DNA from: Phoronis australis | Taxonomy: Eukaryota > Phoronida > Phoronidae | Reading direction: 5' to 3' | Assembly: GCA_002633005.1 (NCBI GenBank) | Contig: NMRA01000092.1 | Location: 9,419 to 71,418, forward strand | Length of the DNA: 62,000 bases | Part shown: positions 22,054-32,300 of the stretch, one piece after another | Layout: each line of letters begins with the position of its first letter | How positions within the stretch are numbered: position 1 is the first letter of the stretch | Notes under the pieces: generated by a model | Told to the model about the DNA's origin: nothing | Database searches by the model: none | What the model saw: the letters and a program-made list of their open reading frames with translations, nothing else | Program-made: the position numbers and the translations under genes

Positions 22054-25000
22054 CACACATGCACTAAGACAGGTCAATTATGTGCCACACCTCAAAGAAT
22101 AACGTTTAACGTCATTGCTGCTTTGATAATTGCTCTGCTTCACAGGAAAGGAAATTAGCACAGCATTCGTGATAATGCCTCGAGTTGATGCTGATGGCTT
22201 TTTTACAAGACAAATTACAATGTACCATGGTACACTCTAAATATTCTCTGCACAATAATTTTGGAATATAACTCACCAGCCTTAGGGTTAGGTAGACCCC
22301 TTCTCCTGTAGAATTTTTCCTCTCTTCTTTCTTCATCTGAAACAATTGTCATGTTAAAGTCAGACAACAGAGGGCGCTGCGCTACTGTAACAGTAAATGA
22401 CAGACTTGATTGGACAAGCTGCGTGAAAATGGAGTCTATTGTAGGCGTCCATAGTGTTAGGGTACGGCAGGTCATTTACCAGAAAGATAACAATAAAGTT
22501 GAAAACATTATTCAGAATTTTTTTTTACAAATCATGATACATTTGCCCTGTATTATAAGCACACTTTGAAAGTGGATAAAGCTATTCCACCTGAGCTCCT
22601 ACTCAAATTGACTTATTTGTGGTTCAGTTTAATTGAGCTCAAGTACAATATGATTTACACCAGTGTTAGCTCAAGGCTGTGTTTCTGTATAACTTGACAG
22701 AATTAAGCTAAAGAGGTCGCATACTGAGTTTTATGGGTACTTCCCCTTGCATGACACTTTGACAAGTTGTAAGTGATAAAACTAAATAAATAAGAACCAT
22801 CAAGTCTCATCTTTTTGATTACACATGTATTAGTAAAATATATTCACTAACAGTTTTCATGGACCCCAAGCAATTTAAATAGAGTCCCAAATCTTTGGAA
22901 AGTCCTAGTTTGTAGCTTGAATCTGGAATTCATGAAGTGAGAACTTAGCACATTCGTCTGGGTGTAAGCCGATGAGCTTGTTGTTAAGATTTGTAAAACT
23001 GGGAATGGACATTGATCTTATATGTGACAAAAAAGAAAACTTGGCTGGTGAACATTTATCTGAGGGTGGCTTTGTACTTGCACGTATACGATACGAGTTC
23101 CGGAAGGTAATTCATAGCATACTCAAGAACAAATCAAATAGTTTCAGTTAGGAGAATGGATTCCAGGGCGACATGACGCGATCAAAATGACTGTAAAAAC
23201 AACTATGTGAGCTTCAACTGCTGTAACCATTGCTAGGGTCGCACTGCTGGGTCGCACTGCTAGGGTCGCGCTGCTAGGCTCGCAGTGCAAGGTAGCATTG
23301 CTAGGGTTGCAGTGCTAGGGTCGCAGTGCTAGGGTCGCAGTGCTAGGGTCGCAGTGCTACAGTCGCATTGCTAGGGTCGCATTGATGGGTCGTATACCAA
23401 GTTTGGCTTAAAATACTTACGTTCCTGTAACCTTGGTACCAATTTATACACAATGTCTTGCATGGTTCTATCATGACTACAAAAAGAAATAAGAACAACG
23501 ACTGCAATGCCATCTGAGGGAGACATCAACAGTCACACAGACAACAAAATTTTGCAAGGTTTATTCTCCCTAACCGTGTCGATAACACTTCAGTATTAGT
23601 GTAGAGAAAACCAGTTAAATGAAGCTTAAACAACAGTTAAATTACAATCAACATCGAGAATAGTGCAAGCACCCAACCAAACATCATTTTTATACAAGCA
23701 TCTTCGATTTATTCATTCTAAATCAGACACATGACACAATTTGCTACCTGTAATGAGCCTTATGTTAAGTCATGCACCTTGGTTTCCGAACGCAAATTCA
23801 ATGCACAGCACCAGATGATTTTCATTCAAGTCCGCATTATCACCGTCCAATCTCACATAATTTCTACGAGGTCTACTAAACGGGAAACCCATACGGATTT
23901 TACACCTGTGCAACACAATAAGATTTGAAGAAAAAATTCCATTGCTTAACCCTCAATGCAATTTCGCCCAGAATGTATTAGAAATATGCCACAGAAGCAG
24001 ATGAAGACTATCAAACCATGTATGCCTACCTGATGTAATTCAGAGGATGGCTTTGGTGGATGATAATGCAGCATTTTGGACAGGTGTTATGTTTCTTCAA
24101 GTATTTCACAATACAGCTCTTGCAAACTGAAAACAGAAAATGTGGTCAATGTATAAAGTTAACGTAAAAGAGTACCACTGAACTTGATTCATTACACACT
24201 TCTATGCCAGGTCAGCCTTCCTGGACACATGGGTATTCGATGATGACTTCCGGCTCACAAACCATTTGGATGTCTCAACCAAATAATCCAACTGAACCAG
24301 CGTATGTTGGCTATTTGAATCACGCCATGGTTGGCAATACCACATCTTGCAATTAACTTACGATTACAAAAGGCAAGGATTGTGTAACTTCACAGGGTTC
24401 CCTCTCTAAAACAAGGCATGAATATGATAAAATCTCACCAATTTCAAACGGAAACAATTTCCAAAATTGCCTTTTATATTTTTCAAGGGCTTCCAACTTT
24501 GTTATGAATGGCCACAATTTTGCTGAAAATCCATGGCTGCTGTTGACCACAACTTGGACATGTAAGGGGTTAACTTGGAGCAACGCATCTTACATGAAAA
24601 AAAGAAAATAAAATTTCCCTTGTCGTCAACACTGTGTCCTAAACTGATAAGATTTTACCGTACATATCGCAGATGTCTGTATACTACAACTGGGCACAAC
24701 AGTGGTTCAGTGGTTTCTTTCACGACAGACTCAAGACTTTCACTCCTATTTCACAATCACTAAATAAAGCTATGACATATAAGTGTTTGCAAACCACAGC
24801 TTAGATTGAACATTCTCTTACTAGAGGAACATTTAGTAACTATTTGTATATTTTCACAGATCCTGTACATTTGCTGATGCAAGAGATAAGATTTATTTTC
24901 AGAATTGTTATGTGGAGCGCAGAACGAAGTTTCTGACTTAAGTCTTTGGTGGCTTTTTACAAAACGGACGTCTGGCCGAAACGAAATACAGCTGACAAAA

Positions 25001-26117
25001 AACTTGTTAGCCAGACTAATCACACGGTAAATGAGCAACAAAGACTGGCTACTATGATAATGCAAGCAAGTTTTATTCATGAGGTTTTGACAGTTATGTG
25101 CTGCCCTCCTCTTAACACTTTTTGTCAATATATATTCAACAGATACAGTGACTACGTGCAACTGTCCCAAAATTCAATGCATAATGTTGTAGTTGCAGCA
25201 CAGTGCCTCGGGGCTCTCCCATACGATGAGCTGAATGTCATGTGCTGCCAGCTCAGCTGAGAATTTTTGCCCACAATTCTGGTCTTGTCAGGTGGGTATT
25301 TTGGCTTGGTGATATAATGGGTGTCATCCGAGCATCTGGGACGAGTATAAGAAAGAAGTACGAGCCAGGAATACGTTTTTTATGTTTCATGTATGATGAC
25401 ATTTAAATAAAGATTGTGGAACTACTTTGTTTTAAGAAAAGAACTCTTCTAGAGGAAATAATTCTCAATATTAGCTCAGAGATGGACATACCCCACCTGC
25501 CAGCTTCGGATGGCCAAGGTAAGCCACATGAGATTCGACAGGTGTGGAGTCAATTTTTGAGGATACATGACAAAACGCACACAAAAATCAACCCCGTCCA
25601 CATTTCAATTCAAGTTCCAAATCATCAGGATGACTTTCAATAATCAGAAACATGCCTCAAACAATATAGAATCCCTTGATTTCATATCTTGTAATCAGCA
25701 AATTTAAGCCTCACCAAGGTACTTCCCAAATCCCTTGTCACCATCAAACTGAACATACCACGCACATTTTTACTCAGATTTAAAATCAGGTGAAGACTGT
25801 CATGCCTGCAACTGGAGTTTATTCACCATTATGTGCAGCATTTTTTGGCACCTGCGTAAAGCCTAGAAACGTGGGCATAGGGATTTGTAAAGTGACCTAA
25901 GCGTCTCAAGGTCCAGAACTGAGGTTTAGAGGCTGGTGCCTGTTCTTTAGAGGCACACTCATGGAAAAGGATCCTCCCCTTGGTAAGAGCACCACTTACA
26001 CGTATGGAGACACTCGGTTATGGTGTGTGCTTCAATCAGGTAGCCTTTACATAGCGTGCATGTTATACATGGGTTAACTGATTTCAGCTTGATCTTCTTT
26101 TCCGAGTGTCGTGGCAT
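17366..26117 (-). CDS. PCGF3/5: Polycomb group RING finger protein, PCGF3/PCGF5 type, eight exons
   Basis: Minus-strand coding exons in order: 26117-26000, 24126-24030, 23476-23421, 22336-22277, 21132-21050, 19689-19543, 18300-18220 and 17410-17366 (stop TAG). All introns are GT-AG with agreeing phases, giving about 228 aa (human PCGF3 about 242). Such proteins pair with RING1A/B in variant PRC1.3/1.5 complexes that ubiquitylate histone H2A. The RING finger is complete (C20, C23, C36, H38, C41, C44, C55, C58) with the family boxes TECLHTFCKSC and HQSHPL. The helix after it ([13 protein letters not shown]) is followed by an acidic linker ending [14 protein letters not shown] ubiquitin-like domain follows (about 139-228: [33 protein letters not shown]). 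Features of both vertebrate paralogues occur together (KGYLI like PCGF5; [14 protein letters not shown] like PCGF3), suggesting the single ancestral gene. Acceptor AG at 26126-26125 upstream of the ATG implies a separate 5' UTR exon, not located. Confidence 0.95.
19083..19345. mobile_element. Tc1-like MITE, family copy 2
   Basis: The ends are TACAGAACAGGACAAAAACA, followed by ATCAGACAAAAT, and the inverted ATTTTGTCTGAAT, GCTTTTGG, TATGTACTGTA, giving about 33 bp of inverted match. The internal sequence (GGCTTAGCCA..., CATTCTCAG, ACTCTG) lines up with the copies at 16059 and 48886. It lies in the PCGF intron between the exons at 19543 and 18300. Confidence 0.7.
19357..19510. mobile_element. 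Short MITE with GACCTATCGC termini
   Basis: It begins GACCTATCGCCAGG and ends CTTGCGATCGGTC, an inverted pair, 154 bp long with no coding capacity. A second copy is at 49049-49209, where it sits inside a Tc1-like MITE. Here it ends only about 33 bp from the splice donor of the PCGF exon 19543-19689. Confidence 0.65.
20349..21034. mobile_element. MITE with GGTAAAATCTCACC termini, long copy
   Basis: Left end GGTAAAATCCCACCAATTTT; right end AAAATTGGTGAAACTTTACC. The 686-bp copy includes a CA/CGCA microsatellite near 20464-20492. Its right end lies 15 bp from the donor of the PCGF exon at 21050-21132, so a real insertion came very close to a splice site without destroying it. Confidence 0.65.
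21975..22060. repeat. (CA)n / (CGCA)n microsatellite
   Basis: A compound simple repeat: CA runs, then about nine CGCA units, then CA again. It lies in a PCGF intron. Open frames through it encode only Thr-His repeats and are meaningless. Confidence 0.95.
23231..23390. repeat. Minisatellite, about 14-bp unit GCTAGGGTCGCAGT
   Basis: About eleven imperfect tandem copies of GCTAGGGTCGCAGT (variants GCACT, GCATT, one GGTAGC unit) make up roughly 160 bp. They lie 31 bp from the 3' end of the PCGF exon at 23421-23476, on its intron side. The unit is GC-rich in an AT-rich intron. Confidence 0.9.
24425..24660. mobile_element. MITE with GGTAAAATCTCACC termini, copy 3
   Basis: It begins GATAAAATCTCACCAATTTC and ends CTGATAAGATTTTACCG. 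Its interior, read in reverse, matches 59548-59790 (GGTATTCACAACAAGGTT-like, then GGAAGCCCTTGAAAAAT). It lies in the first coding intron of the PCGF gene. Confidence 0.65.
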
Positions 26118-26124
26118 CCTCCAC

Positions 26125-27632
26125 CTACAACACAAGAGCCACAAGACGGATATTTGATATTGTAAGCAATGACGTAGAATGAATCTGCCCTGTTCCAAAT
26201 ATACCATTTGTTAGATACAGGCAAGAAGTTAACGATGCCTTACTTCGGTCATATTTCAATTACTGCCATCGGGTGTGGCATTTATGTGGTGTTCATAAGG
26301 GATGCAAAATGGAAAACATTTAGTGTCAATATTCTATGTTTCAGTTAAGTATAATTCCACTCCATTTGTTGTCTACAGAATGTCTTGGGGTGGAAGTTTT
26401 AAGCATATACATAACAGACTGTAGCCTTGGCACAAACCTGTATACTAACTTGTTCTTTCACAAGGTTGCGTACACGTCAAAACAAATTGTCGGAACTGGT
26501 TTCACTGAATATAAGTTTTTAGAGCTTTGATACCAGAACAAATTTTACTGCTGACGAGAGATGTTGCTTTAATTTATGAAATGGCGGGTGTGCGTGTCAC
26601 GAGTGTACTGTTTACAAAATGACAACATACTTTTCTTTGTTACAAAAGGCGGAGAAATATGCAAGAAAATGATGTTTATTAGATTGTTTTTCACTTAAAC
26701 AGTTGTAACGGAAAGGTGAGTGTTGAATTCCAGATTTTGCATGCACTCCCGCCAGTCTTTAGCTCTAGATGATGATATAAGTTTCACGGCTAGGTGACGA
26801 GCAGAATTACCCGGGCTTAGTGCAATATCGAGGTCTGTTGCCACTGAACACACAGTGGTACCTAGCTGTATTTTGACGATTGGGACGATAGCCTTCATAC
26901 AGCTAGCTGGCTGGCTAGCCGCTACATAGACTGCTGTCCTCTGCAATGCTTTGTTCTCACACATGTGTCCCATGAGGATATGTAAGACAAACTGTGTCAC
27001 CAGGTTCGCTACCTCAATCCATATGGACTTAATTCCATCCACCGTCAAGGGCCAGGAGCCACTTGATTGTCTTCAGTTCTAGCTGGCTGGCTAAGTTACT
27101 GAGACTAGAGTAGAGTAAGGCTACAGAAAAGATCGACGGTAGCCAAAGAACAAAGTCATTCATAAAGGCTAAATGTACTTGAAATTACCTTAAAAACGCT
27201 GCTTTAGCGTCATTGGCACACCGGACATCTGAAGGGAAGGGGCAACTTGGCTGAAAAATGAAAAACGGAAAAGAGAAAAAAGCCTTGACCGGAAACTAGA
27301 TGCCCTGGTGGTCAGTTTGGAAAGCTCTGCAAAAGCAGTATTTTTACATCGAAACGTGTGATATCTAAGTGTGAGATTAACTTCACTTTTATGTAAAATA
27401 TTAGATAGCAATTATACCTCTTTGAATATATTTTACTTGCTTTTAATTGCTAGTAATTAGATTTTTAACCATGAAGATAAAAAGATTCTGAGGCTAAAGC
27501 CTGAGCGAAACTTTGCCACCTTATTTGTGAACCAGGAAGTTCGTGTGGTAATCGAAGTTGAAAGTTGTGTCAATGACTTATGATTATAAAGTCATTATAT
27601 TGGTATATAGATATATTAGTTTTTAAATTGCA
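26125..27632. promoter_or_regulatory. Head-to-head intergenic region between PCGF (-) and the adaptor gene (+)
   Basis: About 1.5 kb separates the first coding exon of each divergent gene. The PCGF acceptor at 26125-26126 requires an upstream UTR exon. A minus-strand donor-like AAG/GTAATT near 27190 is one unproven candidate. The minus frame 26695-27048 is open but not recognisable. The part from 26915 on is repeated from 29362, so the apparent promoter of the adaptor gene occurs twice in the assembly. Confidence 0.45.
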
Positions 27633-29316
27633 ATGTCACGATTGCCATCCGTTGATGAGGTGGAGGTTTGGAGCATTTTGGACGTTTCAAATTGGTTAAA
27701 GAAGGTAATATTTCTTGTTTCATTTTTTTTTAATTTCCCTGTCACTGACACAGTGACAATGTCAGTGTCACTTGACAGTGTCACTTGCAAATGTAGCCTT
27801 GTAGGCAACTTACGCTCTTATCTAGTCGGTAAACTGGTTATATTGGGGTGAAGTGTGCACACATTATGAGAACCGATGGGAAAACTTGTTCTTTAAGTGT
27901 GGGCACATTATAGCTTACTAGTATTACCAGTTTTCAATCCCTTACGGTTTGAGCTGTATTGTTTGGCTAGCCCTTATCAGCCTTTTCTAGCCAATATTCG
28001 GCTCTTATGTAGAAAATTTCTGTGTCTCAGGTGGGACTCGAACCCCGGTTGCACGAGCAACGGTCAAGCATCTAAACCATTCAGCAAGAGGCAATTGCTA
28101 CTTGGGCAAGCGGCTTAGAATGAGGCTTTATCTGACAGTACATGTCGTTCACAACCGGAAGTCACGCTTCACAACACTGTACTCTTCTTTCCACGGAACT
28201 GGTGCGCTCCCTGGCTTTTAGATCTCAGCAACACCCTAGCATCCAAGAATTTGACCTCAGCTACGCTCTCTTTGTGTACTGAATCCATCAGTACCAGGTC
28301 GCCCCCTATCCATCTGCTGCTTTACATCTCAGGGTTAATCGTGGACTTAGTTGTGCGCCAATGTAGAAAATGTCGGTGCTCCGGTGAGACTTGCACAAGC
28401 GACAGTCAAGCGTCTAAACCATTCGGCCAAGAGGGAATTGCTACTTGGCAAGCAGCTTAGGACGCTTGGGTGTTGCTGAGATCTAAAAGCCAGGCAGTGC
28501 ACCTGTTCCGCGGAAGGGGGAGTGGTGTTGTGAAGCGTGACTTCCGGTTGTGATGACACGTACCGTCAGATAAAGCCACTCTAAGCCGCTTCAGTAATGC
28601 CCACCAATTCGCTCCACTGAGAAAATAATAACTTGAAACGTCGTTAATTGGTTGACCCGTCAAAGCGGATGTGACTGGACGCTTTTACCTGACCTTGACA
28701 TCTGCCAACACTATTCATGCTCGGTTGTATTTCAGTTTCAAAAATTCCCAACGGCCATAGCATTATGCGGCGCGTCGTTATCGTTGCACCTTTCCCTCAA
28801 ACTAGCATTTTCCTGACCATATCTGATGCCGTGTACTAACACAGACATTCAAATAACACCTTCCTTATCCGTTATGGCGATTTAAAAAAACATAATTTGA
28901 TGAACATCGTTTTCTTATACCACTCTCCTGCTTTTGTCAGATGTTGACTACAAAACAGTATGCCCGTGACGCACTTATATGCCATTTGCTTGACTTTTGA
29001 ACATTTGGTAAAGTGACATTTTTTGGGAAATGATGACAGCTTTGCCAAAGCAATAGTTCCTGAGAATTTCAGTTTGCTGGTAGTAGAGCACTTAATACTA
29101 CTAACAAATTGCAGCCACTTCTGGTAATTTGCTGTGAAATTTGTGCAAAGTTGTGAAAAAAACAAATAGATTGATGAATCAGTGAAAACAGAGATGGGCC
29201 AACAGGTAGCGCTCAGCCGGTCAATTTCATGGTGCTCGAAGTTGTCACATATAATCACTCCACAAACGTAACTGCAGAGTAACAGACTAATGATATTCTT
29301 TCCAATCTGGTAATGG
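26915..29316. repeat. Haplotype duplication, copy A (adaptor promoter and exon 1)
   Basis: The stretch from CTAGCCGCTACATAGACTGC to the base before the N at 29317 is repeated at 29362-31648. About 116 bp near 27892-28008 in copy A is missing from copy B. The exon 1 copies differ by one synonymous base (TCA/TCG). Confidence 0.9.
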
Positions 29317-32300
29317 NTACATCGCCTCTGGTTCGGGCCAACAGAGGCGATGGTCATTGCCTAGCCGCTACATAGACTGCTGTCCTCTGCAATGCTTTGT
29401 TCTCACACATGTATCCCATGAGGATATATAGGACAAACTGTGTCACCAGGTTCGCTACCTCAATCCATATGGACTTAATTCCATCCACCGCCAAGGGTCA
29501 GGTGCCTTTTGATTGTCTTCTAGCTGGCTGGCTAAGTTACTGAGACTAGAGTAGAGTAAGGCTACAGAAAAGATCGACGGTAGCCAAACAACAAAGTCAT
29601 TCATAACGGCTAAATGTACTTGAAATTACCTTAAAAACGCTGCTTTAGCGTCATTGGCACACCGGACATCTGAAGGGAAGGGGCAACTTGGCTGAAAATG
29701 AAAAACGGAAAAGAGAAAAAAGCCTTGACCGGAAACTCGATGCCCTGGTGGTCAGTTTGGGAAGCTTTGCAAAAGGAGTATTTTTACATCGAAACGTGTG
29801 CTATCTAAGTGTGAGATTAATTTCACTTTTATGTAAAATATTAGATATCAATTATACCTCTTTGAATATATTTTACTTGGTTTTAATTGCTAGAAATCAA
29901 ATTTTTAACCATAAAGATAAAAAGATTCTGAGGCTAAAGCCTGAGCGAAACTTTGCCACCTTATTTGTGAACCAGGAAGTTCGTGTGGTAATCGAAGTTG
30001 AAAGTTGTGTCAATGACTGATGATTATAAAGTCATTATATTGGTATATAGATATATTAGTTTTTAAATTGCAATGTCGCGATTGCCATCCGTTGATGAGG
30101 TGGAGGTTTGGAGCATTTTGGACGTTTCAAATTGGTTAAAGAAGGTAATATTTCTTGTTCCATTTTTTTATGATTTTTTGAGTCAGACTCAGTGACAGTG
30201 TCAGTGTCACTTGACAGTGTCACTTGCAAATGTAGCCTTGTAGGCAAATTACGCTCTTATCTAGTCGGTCAACTGGTTATATTGGGGTGAAGTGTGCACA
30301 CATTATGAGAACCGATGGGAAAACTTGCTCTTATGTATAAAATTTGTGTGTCTCAGGTGGGACTCAAACCCCGTTTGCACGAGCAACGGTCAAACATCTA
30401 AACCATTCAGCAAGAGGCAATTGCTACTTGGCAGGCGGCTTAGACTGAGGCTATATCTGACAGTACATGTCATTCACAACCAGAAGTCACGCTTCACAAC
30501 ACTGTACTCTTCCTTCCACGGAACTGGTGCGCTCCCTGGCTTTTAGATCTCAGCAACACGCGAGCATCCAACAATTTGACCCTAGCTACGCTCTCTTTGT
30601 GTACTGAATCCATCAGTACCAGGTCGCCCCCTATCCATCCGCCGCTTTTCATCTCAGGGTTAATCGTGGACTTAGTTGTGCGCCAATGTAGAAAATTTCG
30701 GTGCTCCGGTGAGACTTAAACCCTGGTTGCACGAGCGACAGTCAAGCGTGTAAACCATTCGGCCAAGTGGCAATTGCTACTTGGCAGCTTAGGACGCTAG
30801 GGTGTTGCTGAGATCTAAAAGCCAGGGAGTGCACCTGTTCTGCGGAAGGGGGAGTGGTGTTGTGAAGCGTGACTTCCGGTTGTAATGACACGTACCGTCA
30901 GATAAAGCCACTCTAAGTCGCTTCAGTAAGACCCACCAATTCGCTCCACTGAGAAAATAATAACTTGAAACGTCGGTAATTGGTTGACCCGTCAAAGCGG
31001 ATGTGACTGGACACTTTTACCTGACCTTGACATCTGCCAACACTATTCATGCTCGGTTGTATTTCAGTTTCAAAAATTCCCAACGGCCATAGCATTATGC
31101 GGCGCGTCGTTATCATTGCACCTTTCCCTCAAACTAGCATTTTCCTGACCATGTCTGATGCCGCGTACTAACTCAGACATTCAAATAACACCTTCCTTAT
31201 CCGTTATGGCAATTTAAAGAAACATAATTTGGTGAACATCGTTTTCTTATACCACTCTCCTGCTTTTGTCAGATGTTGACTACAAAACAGTATGCTCGTG
31301 ACGCACTTATATGCCATTTGCTTGACTTTTGAACATTTGGTAAATTGACATTTTTTGGGAAATGATGACAGCTTTGCCAAAGCAATAGTTCCTGAGAATT
31401 TCAGTTTGCTGGTAGTAAAGCACTTAATACTACTAACAAATTGCAGCCACTTCTGGTAATTTGCTGTGAAATTTGTGCAAACTTGTGAAAAAAACAAATG
31501 GATTGATGAATCAGTGAAAACAGAGATGGGCCAACAGGTAGCGCTCAGCCGCTCAATTTCATGGTGCTCTAAGTTGTCACATATAATCACTCCACAAACG
31601 TAACTGCAGAGTAACAGACTAATGATATTCTTTCCAATCTGGTAATGGAATTAAATTAAAAAAGGAAGAAGAGAATTTTCAATGTCATTTACTTTTTAGA
31701 GGATTTTTTACGTACTCTTTATCCAGATCATTCCAAACTTGTATATTTGTACACCTTTGCACCAAATGAATGCTACTGTAGCTCAACTCATGCCAAGGAA
31801 GGGCAGCAAAGTCTTCTCACTTGGCAACCAGATGGAGTTCAGCAGTAGTGGCAATCCATGAATACTGGCTGCTATTCTGCACAAGAGCTTTTCTCGTTCT
31901 TTCTAGTACATGCCTTTTGTAATTTTGGCCAGATAGAACATATTTCACCTGTAGTTAAAAAATCTTCTATCAACTTGAGAACTCTCTTGTAATGGTGTGT
32001 AAACCCATTTGTTCACAAATCTTGTTCTCGTTCGAGAGAGTGTGAATCCAGTTTGGAAAGCAGAGTCTGCTGGGAACCACAAGTGCTGTTTTGCACCATC
32101 TTGTACTTTGTCAGTAGATTGGTGCAGTCGCTGCTGTTGATAAGAGGCTTCTTTGTGGAATCTGATCTAAGGTCCTATTGTGTGGAGGAAATCAATCACC
32201 GCATTAGCGATGGCTTCGAGGCAATAAAACACTGGCTAAAATAAAACGATTGTCATGGACTAAATCTGTTCTGAATTTGTCATAAAAAGTGGTTTGGACC

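Noticed and set aside
21876-22158. Thr/His-repeat frames
   Set aside because: Translation of a CA/CGCA microsatellite.
23231-23390. CRISPR-like array
   Set aside because: Contiguous tandem units with no spacers; a eukaryotic minisatellite.
28030-28115. Candidate tRNA gene on the minus strand
   Set aside because: tRNA-like only; it is part of the composite repeat and recurs in tandem in damaged form.
28872-29357. 161-codon minus-strand frame (allele at 31204-31590)
   Set aside because: It is open in both haplotypes but spans the N, has low-complexity hydrophobic content, no recognisable domain and no splice context. Kept only as a note.
29688-30020. 110-codon plus-strand frame in haplotype copy B
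   Set aside because: The allelic sequence at 27248-27580 has an extra A that breaks the frame, and no family resemblance is seen, so it is not conserved even between haplotypes.
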